This document shows positions 16,714 through 25,117 of a stretch of DNA of 64,000 bases, one piece after another. The position numbers and the translations under genes are program-made. Below the pieces are notes generated by a model. It saw only the letters and a list, made by a program, of their open reading frames with translations, ran no database searches and was not told where the DNA came from. The stretch comes from Treponema berlinense (GTDB lineage: Bacteria; Spirochaetota; Spirochaetia; Treponematales; Treponemataceae), in contig NZ_FUXC01000007.1 in the NCBI RefSeq assembly GCF_900167025.1, forward strand, positions 1 to 64,000. Direction: 5' to 3'. Position 1 is the first letter of the stretch; each line of letters opens with the position of its first letter.

Positions 16714-17668
16714 TTTTTTCTCCGCCTGCGTTTTCTTTTTGGTTGAATTTTTCTTCTTCGGCCTTCCAGTCGTAACTGTCAATCCAGCGGATTACCGGAT
16801 CTCTCCAGTCGTCTGCGGCGACTCCTTCGAGCAGGTAGCGTTCGTACATAAACGAAATGTATTCCTTTATTGAAGAAACGTCTTCCGGTTTTATGAGTTC
16901 TGTGCTCAAAAACATATCGTTTATAAAATTTGTTGCGTCGTTTGGCGAAAAGAGCGAAGGGAAAAGTTTTGTAATCATGTAAAGTGCCGCCGGAATGCAG
17001 TTTACAGAATGCTGCTTCATATACAGGACAGATTCTGCAATTTCGATTGCTTCGTTGTAGAGTTCCGTGTTTTTTTGGAAACATTCTGCGTCGCTCAAAC
17101 CGATATTTTTAAATTCGCGCTTAAAAAAGACTTCTGTCAGGGCTATAAGCGCAATGTGCAGGCTTGGAACGCACAGAAGATGAGGGTCGAAAGCGTGGAT
17201 TACTCTAAAATGAAAATTTTCTTTGTAGAGGGGGCGCTCTGTTGTGGAAAGCGAGTGGTGGTACATCCGGCTTGCTTCGCTGTAAACTTTTGTTGCTGAA
17301 CTGAACCACGCGTTGCAAATTGGCGCGGCTTTTTTTAAGCCAAAGCGTCTTATGAGCATTGTAAGAGGGCGCAGAAAAAGGTTGATAAAATCCATATAGA
17401 TGTAGACTTTTGACGGTGTAAAAGGAATTTTTTTGTCTAATGGAGAGTCGACCTTTACGATTGGAATATGGTAGAATCCCCATTTTTCCAGAAATTGTGT
17501 TCCCAAATAGCTTTTTGTAACTGTGTGCAGAAATTTCCACGAGACTTTTGCAGTTCTTGGCGACCACAAGAGCCGGAAATATGGATATATTCCACTGAAT
17601 GATTTTAATTCACGGTTTGCAAATTTCTGGTCGCGCTTTTCTTTTCTTGTGAGCTTTTTGTCAGCCAT
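16706..17668 (-). CDS. PAP2-like protein of unknown function
   Basis: 320 residues, no signal peptide. I do not recognise a named family, but residues 150-240 hold a degenerate PAP2-phosphatase pattern: FDPHLLCVPSLHIALIALT corresponds to the PSGH-type motif (PSLH), and VLYMKQHSVNCIPAALYM to the KQHyxxD motif of inositol-phosphotransferase-like members, with the final Asp replaced. Unlike PAP2 enzymes it has few hydrophobic spans. It overlaps metH by 8 bases and queD by 8, so all three are coupled. It may act on a phospho-substrate; unproven. Confidence 0.7.
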   Translation of the reverse strand: MADKKLTRKEKRDQKFANRELKSFSGIYPYFRLLWSPRTAKVSWKFLHTVTKSYLGTQFLEKWGFYHIPIVKVDSPLDKKIPFTPSKVYIYMDFINLFLRPLTMLIRRFGLKKAAPICNAWFSSATKVYSEASRMYHHSLSTTERPLYKENFHFRVIHAFDPHLLCVPSLHIALIALTEVFFKREFKNIGLSDAECFQKNTELYNEAIEIAESVLYMKQHSVNCIPAALYMITKLFPSLFSPNDATNFINDMFLSTELIKPEDVSSIKEYISFMYERYLLEGVAADDWRDPVIRWIDSYDWKAEEEKFNQKENAGGEKNV

Positions 17669-20216
17669 TAAAAACTTCCTTTGCTATTGCTACGGACTGC
17701 ATTGCATCTTTTGAGTAATAGTCCGCGCCTATTTGTGTGGCATAATCGGCTGTTAAAACAGCACCGCCTACCATTATTTTAACAGATTTTCCTATTTCTT
17801 TTAAGGCTGAACGCAGTAAAAGAATTGTTTTTTCCATATTTGTAACTGTTGTCGTCATAAGGGCGCTTAGGCCTACGAGTTTTATGTCGTGTTCTATGAC
17901 GGTCTGTATTATTGTTTCGGGCGGAACATTTTTTCCGAGGTCGATTACTTCAAATCCGTAGTTTTCGAGCATTGCCCTGACAATGTTTTTTCCAATATCG
18001 TGAATGTCGCCAAAGACTGTCGCAATTACAATTGTTCCTTTTGATTCTTCTGCCATTCCTGTTTCTTTGAGAAATGTTTTTATAACTTCAAAGGCATAGC
18101 TTACCGTGTCTGCGCTCAAAAGAAGTTGAGGCAAGAATTTCTGACCTTTTTCAAAATCTTTTCCGACCATGTCGAGAGCAGGAACAATGCAGCGGTCAAT
18201 TATCGAGACAGCCTTTGCTCCTTCTTCGAGCATTTTTTTTGTAAGCGGAGCGGACTGGTCCTTAAAACCTTTGTAGATTATGTCGATGAGATTTTTTTCG
18301 TCCGTATTCAAATCTTCAGGAAGCTGCGAATATTCGTTTTTCGGGCTTTTTGCTTCCTGTGCGGTTTTTGCAGGTGTTCCGGCGTTTATTGCAGAAAGCT
18401 GTTCCTGGGTTACGTTGTAAAGTGGAGCTGTGGTTCCGTTGTATTTTTGAATGTAATCAAGGCAGTTTTCGTCAAAATTTGCAAGCGCCCTGTAGCCGCA
18501 ATAAGTTTCCATCATCGGCTGGCTCAGAGGATTTATTATGCAGGCGTCAAGGCCGGAAAAAAGAGCCATTGCAAAAAATCTTGAATTGATTATGTCGCGG
18601 CGTGGAAGTCCAAAACTTATGTTTGAAACTCCGAGAATGAATTTTAATCCGTCTTTTCCAAATTCATCTTTTAAAAGCGAAATCGCACGGCAGGTTTCCA
18701 GCGCCTCTTTTTGCTGCGAACTGACTGTCAAAGTCAATGTGTCGATTACGATGTCGCGGGTTGGAATTCCGTATTTGTGTGCTTCTGCAATAATTTTTCT
18801 TGCGACATTTGCCCGTCCTTCTGCTGTCGGCGCGATTCCGTTTTCATCAATGCACAGCGCAACGACTGAACCGCCGTAATGCTTTACAAGAGGAAATATT
18901 TTGTCCATGACGTCTTTGCGGCCGTTTACGGAATTTATAAGGGCTTTTCCGTTGTAGTAGCGCAGGGCTTTTTCAATAACCGGGGCTTCCGAAGAGTCGA
19001 TTTGCAGGGGAGTTGAAAAGGCGCCTTGAATCGTCTTGACCGCATCAACCATCGTCTGGGCTTCGTCAATTCCTGGAAGTCCTACATTTACATCAAGAAT
19101 TTGTGAACCTGCGTTTATCTGGCTTTCTGCTTCTTCGAGCACAAAATTCATATCATGCGCTTTTAAGGCTTCTTTTACTTTTTTCTTTCCGGTCGGATTG
19201 ATTCTTTCTCCGACAATCATTGGACCTGCGCTTCCGCCAATTTGAACTGTTCTATTGTAAGAGCATATCAGGGTGCTGTCTTTGTCGTCCGGCATTTTTG
19301 GTTTTACAGAACCTGTTTTTTCGATTTTTTCAACAAGCGCTTTTATGTGTTCTGGCGTTGTTCCGCAGCAGCCTCCAAGAACGCAGGCTCCGTTCAGACG
19401 GTTTTTCTTTTGGCTTTCGGAGAATTCTTTTGGCTCAACAAGAAAAACTGTTTTTCCATTTTTTACGACAGGAATTCCTGCATTCACTTGAACAATTACC
19501 GGAGTGTGCGAATATCTCAGGAAGTCAGAAGCAAGTTTTTCTCCGTCTTCGAGCGAGCCTCCGCAGTTAAAACCAAGTATATCAACGTGCAGGGATTCAA
19601 GATAAGTTACAACTGTTTGAACGTCGGCTCCGGTCAAGGTGCGCAGATTTTTTTGAAAAGTCATTGACGCGATAATTGGGAGCTTTGTGTTTTCTTGAAC
19701 TGCAAGAACTGCGGCCTTGACTTCGTGCAAATCGGCCATTGTTTCAATCAGCGCAACGTCGTAACCGAGCTTTTCCGCAAGAATTGCAGTTTCTTTGTAG
19801 GTTTCGTATGCCTCGTCAAAAGTCAAATCGCCCATTGGCTCCAAAAGTCTTCCGATTTGAGAAGTGTTCCAGGCTTTGAAATGTGGACGGGCAATTCCTT
19901 CTGCTTCGATTTCCGAAATTGCCTCTTCCATTATTTTTATAGAAGAAGACAAATATTTTTCCGTTGAATAGCGTACGTTTTTTAATTTTAGCGGCAGCGC
20001 GCCAAAAGTATTTGCTGTCAGAACATTTGAGCCGGCTTTTAAATACATTTTGTGAATATTTTTGATTATTTCTGGATGCTCAACAGAAACATCTTCTGGA
20101 ATATCATAATCGCAAATGCCGGATGCCTGAATCATTGTGCCCATTGCACCGTCCATAAAGACTGGCAGACCGTTGGAAAACTGTTCGCTTAAAAAACCTC
20201 GGAAATCTTTCTTCAT
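17661..20216 (-). CDS. metH: Cobalamin-dependent methionine synthase lacking the reactivation domain
   Basis: Transfers the methyl group of 5-methyltetrahydrofolate to homocysteine via cobalamin. Domains in order: homocysteine/zinc barrel (residues 1-300; zinc cysteines in GFNCGG and GGCCGTTPEH), pterin-binding barrel (about 320-580; GERINPTGKKK, DVNVG), cap (640-715) and B12-binding Rossmann domain with the cobalt-ligand motif GDIHDIGKN near residue 735. At 851 residues it stops after the B12 domain and lacks the ~330-residue SAM-binding activation domain of the E. coli enzyme, as in many anaerobes; a separate activator would be needed. No cobalamin riboswitch is visible in the 95 bases upstream. 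Confidence 0.94.
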   Translation of the reverse strand: MKKDFRGFLSEQFSNGLPVFMDGAMGTMIQASGICDYDIPEDVSVEHPEIIKNIHKMYLKAGSNVLTANTFGALPLKLKNVRYSTEKYLSSSIKIMEEAISEIEAEGIARPHFKAWNTSQIGRLLEPMGDLTFDEAYETYKETAILAEKLGYDVALIETMADLHEVKAAVLAVQENTKLPIIASMTFQKNLRTLTGADVQTVVTYLESLHVDILGFNCGGSLEDGEKLASDFLRYSHTPVIVQVNAGIPVVKNGKTVFLVEPKEFSESQKKNRLNGACVLGGCCGTTPEHIKALVEKIEKTGSVKPKMPDDKDSTLICSYNRTVQIGGSAGPMIVGERINPTGKKKVKEALKAHDMNFVLEEAESQINAGSQILDVNVGLPGIDEAQTMVDAVKTIQGAFSTPLQIDSSEAPVIEKALRYYNGKALINSVNGRKDVMDKIFPLVKHYGGSVVALCIDENGIAPTAEGRANVARKIIAEAHKYGIPTRDIVIDTLTLTVSSQQKEALETCRAISLLKDEFGKDGLKFILGVSNISFGLPRRDIINSRFFAMALFSGLDACIINPLSQPMMETYCGYRALANFDENCLDYIQKYNGTTAPLYNVTQEQLSAINAGTPAKTAQEAKSPKNEYSQLPEDLNTDEKNLIDIIYKGFKDQSAPLTKKMLEEGAKAVSIIDRCIVPALDMVGKDFEKGQKFLPQLLLSADTVSYAFEVIKTFLKETGMAEESKGTIVIATVFGDIHDIGKNIVRAMLENYGFEVIDLGKNVPPETIIQTVIEHDIKLVGLSALMTTTVTNMEKTILLLRSALKEIGKSVKIMVGGAVLTADYATQIGADYYSKDAMQSVAIAKEVFNG

Positions 20217-20347
20217 AATCAGAAAAGTTTAATAAAATTTTTGATGACGTGCAATTATTGCCGCAAACGGAGTAGCAAACGGCGGATTTTTTTCAAAAGT
20301 TCATAAAAAATGTGTGTTTTTTATTATTTGTTTACAATTATATTTAT

Positions 20348-21148
20348 ATGGAAAAAGTGAAATTTTCAAAAACGCCCAGGACAAGAATTTCGTTCTTTTT
20401 TCTTTTTCTGATGAATTTTTTCCGTCATGTTGAAGTTTTTTTTCTTGGTGGTGAAGAATGCCTGTGCTGCGGAAAAAACAGCGGAATAATTCCTGTTTGT
20501 AAAATTTGTCTTCAAAAACTTTTTGTTGCGGACGGAGATAGACGCTGTTCGGTCTGCGGAAAAACTCTCGTAAGCGAAATTGAACTTTGTTCGTCTTGCC
20601 GGAGCCAAAAAATTCTTTTTAGCGTGGATTCTTCTTTTTCTCTTTTTTCGTATCGGCTTTGGAAGAAAAATCTTCTTTTTGCCTGGAAAACTGAAGAAAA
20701 AAGAGTCCTTTCTCCGGTGTTTGCCTCGTTTGCTTTTAAAAAAATTGCAGAAATTTCACAATCCTGGAATTCTAAAGGTTTGATTTTGCCTGTTGTGCCA
20801 GTTCCTCCTCGTCCTGGAAAAATTCGCCAGAAAGGCTGGGATCAAATTGACGAGCTTTGCTTTTATTTGCGGAATTTGTATGGAATTGAGATTTTGCCTT
20901 TTTTGAGGCGGCTTACCCGTTTTCAGCAGAAAAAATTGAATCGCCTGCATCGTCTTGAGCAGATAAAAAATGCCTTTGTTCTGCGTCCGCAAAAAGAAAT
21001 TCAAAAATTATTAAAATCTCTTCCGGAAACTGTGATTCTTCTTGACGATGTTATGACCACAGGAAGCACTCTCGAAGCCTGCGCTTTTGAATTAAAAAAG
21101 GCTGGAATTAAAAATGTTATTGCGTTGACTTTGTTTATTGTTGATTAG
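20348..21148 (+). CDS. ComF-family phosphoribosyltransferase-like protein
   Basis: 266 residues from the ATG at 20348; an earlier ATG at 20312 would add twelve residues (MCFLLFVYNYIY) and cannot be ruled out. Neither has a good ribosome-binding site. The N-terminus has a zinc-ribbon pattern CLCCGKNSG..CKIC and CSVCGKTL..CSSC. The phosphoribosyltransferase motif VILLDDVMTTGSTLE lies at about 230-244. It ends with the AGIKNVIALTLFIVD strand. ComF proteins take part in DNA uptake and in processing at replication forks; the exact activity is unsettled. Divergent from metH. Confidence 0.88.
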   Translation: MEKVKFSKTPRTRISFFFLFLMNFFRHVEVFFLGGEECLCCGKNSGIIPVCKICLQKLFVADGDRRCSVCGKTLVSEIELCSSCRSQKILFSVDSSFSLFSYRLWKKNLLFAWKTEEKRVLSPVFASFAFKKIAEISQSWNSKGLILPVVPVPPRPGKIRQKGWDQIDELCFYLRNLYGIEILPFLRRLTRFQQKKLNRLHRLEQIKNAFVLRPQKEIQKLLKSLPETVILLDDVMTTGSTLEACAFELKKAGIKNVIALTLFIVD

Positions 21149-21239
21149 GTTTGATTTTCTATTGGTTTGACGGTATAATTCTTAATAATTCGACTTTAAT
21201 GTTGACTATTACAATATAAAAATAGAGGTGCTTAATATT

Positions 21240-22529
21240 ATGAAGGAAGAAATTCCAGGTTATACAGTAGCAGAAGCGGTAAAAGAAGCGCGCCGTTGTC
21301 TTAATTGTCCAAAACCGCTTTGCCGTACAGGTTGTCCAATCGAAAACGAAATTCCTCAGTTTAACCATGCGCTTGCTCAGGGAAATATTGGCGAAGCCTA
21401 CAGAATCATCTCTCAAAAGAGCAATCTTCCTGCAATTTGCGGACGTGTTTGTCCTCACGAAAATCAGTGCGAAGGGCATTGTGTTCTTTATAAATCAGGA
21501 AAAGGAATAAAAATCGGTCGTATTGAAAAATTTATCGCAGATTTTTATTCAGAAAATCAGCTTTCTTCAGAAAAATTAGTTCCAAAGACTAAAGGTAAGG
21601 TTGCTGTAATCGGTTCTGGTCCTGCAGGTCTTACTGTTGCCGGTGATTTGGCACGCAAAGGCTACAATGTTGTAGTTTATGAAGGCGAAGCAGAACCGGG
21701 CGGTGTTTTGCTCTATGGAATCCCAGATTTCCGTCTTCCAAAAGAGGTTGTCCGCCGCGAAATTAAAAATATCGAGGCTCTTGGTGTAACTTTTGTGTGC
21801 AATACAAGGGTCGGAACAGATATTACAATCGATAAAATGTTTGAAGAAGGTTTTGAAGCCGTATTTATCGGTGCTGGAACATCTGTTGCAAAAGGTCTTG
21901 GAATTCCTGGCGAAAATTTGAAGGGCGTAATTCAGTCTTCATATTTCCTCAGAATGACACGTCTTTTCCTTGATGAAAAAGTTGACCGTACCGAAGTTCC
22001 TGTTGAAGAAGGCGACAGAGTTATCGTAATCGGGGCAGGAAATGTTGCAATGGACGCTTGCCGCACTGCTGTTATGATGAAGGCTTCTTCTGTTGTCGAC
22101 TGCTACCGTCGTACAATTGAATTTATGAAGGCTGCGCATGCAGAATACGATGGAGCTGTAAAAGACGGTGTTGATTTTAAATGGGAATACACACCGCTCG
22201 AAGTTGTCGGCGAAAACGGAAAAGTTACCGGTCTTAAGGTTTCAACTCCGGAAGGAGAAAAAATTCTCCCGGCAGACAAGATTTTGATTGCCGTTGGCTC
22301 AAAGCCTGCCGGCATTGTAATTTCTTCGACAACTGGAATCGATGTGGATGAATCCGGATATGTAATTACAAAACAGACTCCTTACGGCATGACTACAAAA
22401 AATGGTGTTTTTGCTGGTGGCGACATTGTTCACAAGCCTGCGACTGTTGTTCTTGCAATGCGCGAGGCAAAAAAAGTTGCACAGGGAATTGCGGATTATA
22501 TCGAAGCAAGAAAACTTCTTGGAGTTTAA
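21240..22529 (+). CDS. GltD/NfnB-type FAD-NAD(P)H oxidoreductase subunit
   Basis: 429 residues from the ATG at 21240, which follows AGAGGTG by 9 bases; a GTG 12 bases earlier overlaps that site. The N-terminal Fer4_20 domain has cysteines arranged CLNCPKPLCRTGCP and CGRVCPHENQCEGHC for two [4Fe-4S] clusters. FAD motif VAVIGSGPAGLTVAGDLA (about 120-137), and a NADPH motif VIVIGAGNVAMDACR (around 262-276). It ends with the GGDIVHKPATVVLAMREAKK FAD-binding block. Such subunits feed electrons to glutamate synthase (gltB) or pair with NfnA; no gltB or nfnA partner is in the window, so a stand-alone role is possible. Confidence 0.87.
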   Translation: MKEEIPGYTVAEAVKEARRCLNCPKPLCRTGCPIENEIPQFNHALAQGNIGEAYRIISQKSNLPAICGRVCPHENQCEGHCVLYKSGKGIKIGRIEKFIADFYSENQLSSEKLVPKTKGKVAVIGSGPAGLTVAGDLARKGYNVVVYEGEAEPGGVLLYGIPDFRLPKEVVRREIKNIEALGVTFVCNTRVGTDITIDKMFEEGFEAVFIGAGTSVAKGLGIPGENLKGVIQSSYFLRMTRLFLDEKVDRTEVPVEEGDRVIVIGAGNVAMDACRTAVMMKASSVVDCYRRTIEFMKAAHAEYDGAVKDGVDFKWEYTPLEVVGENGKVTGLKVSTPEGEKILPADKILIAVGSKPAGIVISSTTGIDVDESGYVITKQTPYGMTTKNGVFAGGDIVHKPATVVLAMREAKKVAQGIADYIEARKLLGV

Positions 22530-22578
22530 GTTTTAAATTAGCTTGGAAAATAAATTCTCAAAATAAAGAGGTTAAAAA

Positions 22579-23055
22579 ATGGCAGAAGGAACTCAGATTC
22601 AACTTGTAACATTTCAGCTTGGCGAGGAGCTTTATGGCGTTGATATTATGGACGTAAAAGAAATTGTAAAGGTCTGCGATGTACGCCAAATTCCGAATGC
22701 TCCTTATTATGTTGAAGGTATCTTTAACCTCCGAAGCGAGATTATTCCTGTAATGAACTTGCACAAGCGTTTTCAGATTAAAAAACTTGAAACTTCCTCA
22801 AACGAAGAAGAACTCGACGGCGGTTTTATTATTTTGAATATTGACAACAACAAGATTGGAATTATCATCGATAAAATCGCCAGAGTTGTAACCGTCGACA
22901 TGTCGGAGGTAAAAGATCCTCCTCAGATGATTAGCGGAATTGGAACTGAGTACATTCAGGGTGTAATCCGTCAGGAGAACAATTATCTTATCATGCTCAA
23001 TATCCGCAAACTGTTTAATCCAAAAGAACTTCAGAAAATTTTTGATTCAGAATAG
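22579..23055 (+). CDS. cheW: Chemotaxis coupling protein CheW
   Basis: 158 residues, single CheW domain. Typical blocks: QLVTFQLGEELYGVDIMDVKEIVK, then IPNAPYYVEGIFNLRSEIIPVMNLHKRF, IGIIIDKIARVV and GVIRQENNYLIMLNIRKLF. It links chemoreceptors to the CheA kinase in the cytoplasmic array. AAAGAGGT precedes the ATG. No CheA or receptor is adjacent; the gene sits with metabolism and repair genes. Confidence 0.94.
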   Translation: MAEGTQIQLVTFQLGEELYGVDIMDVKEIVKVCDVRQIPNAPYYVEGIFNLRSEIIPVMNLHKRFQIKKLETSSNEEELDGGFIILNIDNNKIGIIIDKIARVVTVDMSEVKDPPQMISGIGTEYIQGVIRQENNYLIMLNIRKLFNPKELQKIFDSE

Positions 23056-23121
23056 ATTGTTTTGGATTAAATCCGCGCCTTAAAAAAGGCAATAGATTAA
23101 AAAATAGGTTTCAGTAAAAAA

Positions 23122-24207
23122 ATGATTCAAACATTCAGTTCTACGATACGCAGAAAAGAGATGGATGCGGTTTTAACCTGTATGGTTGACGAAAAAACTG
23201 GTCCGGGAGAACTTAATTCAAAATTTATCCAGGCGTTAAAGGAATTTTCTGGTTGTGACGGTGCCGTTGCCTTTAGAAGTCCTTCAATTGCCCTTTCTTA
23301 TGCGCTAAAAGCACTTGATTTGCCTGAAAATACTTCTGTTATGATCAGCGCCCTGGCTCCTTTTTGGCAGTATGATGCAATTCAAAAACTTGGATATAAA
23401 CCGCTTGTTCTGGACGTTGAAGAGCAGACTGGTCTTGTAAATGCAGAAATCGTTCAAAAAGGAATAAGCGACGGCGGAAGGCTCTTGATTTTGCACGAGA
23501 CAATGGGAATTCTTCCTCAAATCGAGGAAATTATTTCGCTTGGAATTCCTGTAATCGAGGATATTTCCCATTCTTTCGGGGCGGTTTTGCCGGAAAAAAC
23601 AGAAAATGCCGAAACTGAGGAAAATTCAGAAAAAAAAGCCGGCAAAAAACTTGAGAGAAAAGCAGGCTCGTTTGGAATTTTTTCGATTCTTGGGCTTGAA
23701 GAATTTGATACTGTGACTGGCGGCGGCGGTGCTGTTTTGATGGCTCCTCAGCGCCGGGAATGGATTGTTTTAAAAAAATATACAGATTCTGCTCCACGAA
23801 CAGATATTTTGCCAGATATAAACAGTGCTCTTGCGTTTATTCAGCTAAAGGAATTCAACAGAAACGAGCAGGCAAGAAAGACTTTGTTTGCAGTTTTTCA
23901 GCGTTCTTTGATGAGTGGAAAAAACAGAACTTTTGTGAGGGACAGCGACGAGGCTTCTACAATCTGGTCTTTTCCTGTTGTTTTGAACGGAAGCGTAAAA
24001 GACGTAAAGCAGTATGCTTCTAAAAAAGAAATTGAAATTCAGCCTGCATATTCTGACAGCGTAATCGCCCATCTTGATGAGTCTCAGTTGAAGGATTTAA
24101 AGACAGCAAAGGCTTTGAATTTAAGGACGGTTTTGTTTCCTTTGTATCCGCGGCTTGGTTCAGAATCTGCCACAAAAATTGCAAAAGTTTTGGGAACTCT
24201 GCCGTAA
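23122..24207 (+). CDS. DegT/DnrJ/EryC1-fold protein without the PLP lysine
   Basis: 361 residues with the fold of sugar aminotransferases: KTGPGELNSKFIQALKEFSGCDGAVAFRS at the N-terminus, IPVIEDISHSFGA (144-154, family VIEDA.Q) and the GIFSILGLEEFDTVTGGGGAV block (185-204). In active members that last block contains a lysine bound to PLP (SFH.TKNLTTGEGG); here no lysine occurs and Glu193/194 take its place. A low-complexity Glu/Lys insert (156-182) precedes it. Probably not an aminotransferase, perhaps a dehydratase-like or structural relative. It lies between cheW and nadK on the same strand. Confidence 0.8.
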   Translation: MIQTFSSTIRRKEMDAVLTCMVDEKTGPGELNSKFIQALKEFSGCDGAVAFRSPSIALSYALKALDLPENTSVMISALAPFWQYDAIQKLGYKPLVLDVEEQTGLVNAEIVQKGISDGGRLLILHETMGILPQIEEIISLGIPVIEDISHSFGAVLPEKTENAETEENSEKKAGKKLERKAGSFGIFSILGLEEFDTVTGGGGAVLMAPQRREWIVLKKYTDSAPRTDILPDINSALAFIQLKEFNRNEQARKTLFAVFQRSLMSGKNRTFVRDSDEASTIWSFPVVLNGSVKDVKQYASKKEIEIQPAYSDSVIAHLDESQLKDLKTAKALNLRTVLFPLYPRLGSESATKIAKVLGTLP

Positions 24208-24220
24208 TAAAAATTGCAAT

Positions 24221-24262
24221 AAAAAGTCGGTCCTAAAACTGAAGTTTTAATCGTGACTTTTT
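24221..24262. promoter_or_regulatory. Nested hairpin directly before nadK
   Basis: Outer arms AAAAAGTC (24221-24228) and GACTTTTT (24255-24262) enclose an inner hairpin AAAACT-GA-AGTTTT (24235-24248). The structure ends at the base before the first ATG of nadK and could mask its start or act as a weak terminator. The inner word is the same palindrome as in the Rpn hairpin array (1734-1749). Confidence 0.6.
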
Positions 24263-24274
24263 ATGGGAGAGAAT

Positions 24275-25117
24275 ATGGTTCGTTGCTTAATCATAGTTAA
24301 TACATACAAAGAAGAATCTCAAAAAATGGGGGCAGAAATAAAGTCTTACCTTGAAAAATGTGGAATTCGGGGCGATGTTTTTCTGTTCAACGGTTTTTGC
24401 GAGCAATATCCTTTTAGCGGATACGATTTTGTAATAACTTTGGGTGGCGACGGAACAGTACTTTTTGCAGCCCGTGGCTGTGCGCCTGAAAAAATTCCGA
24501 TTATTCCTGTAAATTTTGGAACCTTTGGTTTTATTGCCTCTGTTCAAAAAAATGAATGGAAAGAACAGCTGCATCAATTTTTGGACGGAAAATCTTTGAT
24601 TGTAAGCCGCAGTATGCTCGAAACGGAAATTATTCGTGGTGGAATGAAGCGTTTTTCGGCTGTAAGTTTGAATGATGTCGTTATCAGTGCTAAAAATTCT
24701 GCGCACACAATCAATTTTGAGGTTGAATACGGAAAAACTCCTCTCGGCCGGTTTGTTGCCGACGGAATGATTCTTTCGACCGCAACAGGTTCGACGGCAT
24801 ATTCTGCAAGCGCAGGCGGTCCGATTATCGATCCTTGTATTGATGCAATGTGCCTTACTTTAATAAATCCATTCAGTTTATCGAGCAGACCTTTGGTTTT
24901 GAGCCCGGAAAATGGTCTTTCCACAAAAATTCTTCCGAGCCGTGTAAGCGATGTAATAATTACGGTTGATGGTCAGATTCCGAACGATTTGCATGTCGAC
25001 GACATAATAAAAATTCATCAGTCACCGCACAAAGCGCTTTTGGTTGGCTGCACTCAGGAAAAATTTTATAAATCATTGCGCCAGAAATTAAACTGGTCTG
25101 GAGGTCCAAATGCTTGA
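24275..25117 (+). CDS. nadK: NAD kinase
   Basis: 280 residues, phosphorylates NAD+ to NADP+. Motifs: GGDGT (VITLGGDGTVLFAAR), NFGTFGFIAS, LNDVVIS, and DGMILSTATGSTAYSASAGGPI. The start at 24275 (MVRCLIIVNTY) is preferred because GGGAGA lies about 5 bases before it; an ATG at 24263 contains that site. The stop overlaps the recN start by 8 bases. The preceding nested hairpin may control it. Confidence 0.95.
   Translation: MVRCLIIVNTYKEESQKMGAEIKSYLEKCGIRGDVFLFNGFCEQYPFSGYDFVITLGGDGTVLFAARGCAPEKIPIIPVNFGTFGFIASVQKNEWKEQLHQFLDGKSLIVSRSMLETEIIRGGMKRFSAVSLNDVVISAKNSAHTINFEVEYGKTPLGRFVADGMILSTATGSTAYSASAGGPIIDPCIDAMCLTLINPFSLSSRPLVLSPENGLSTKILPSRVSDVIITVDGQIPNDLHVDDIIKIHQSPHKALLVGCTQEKFYKSLRQKLNWSGGPNA

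Noticed and set aside
20217-20311. Cobalamin riboswitch before metH
   Set aside because: Only 95 bases separate the divergent genes and no B12-box (GCCACTG-like) core is seen.
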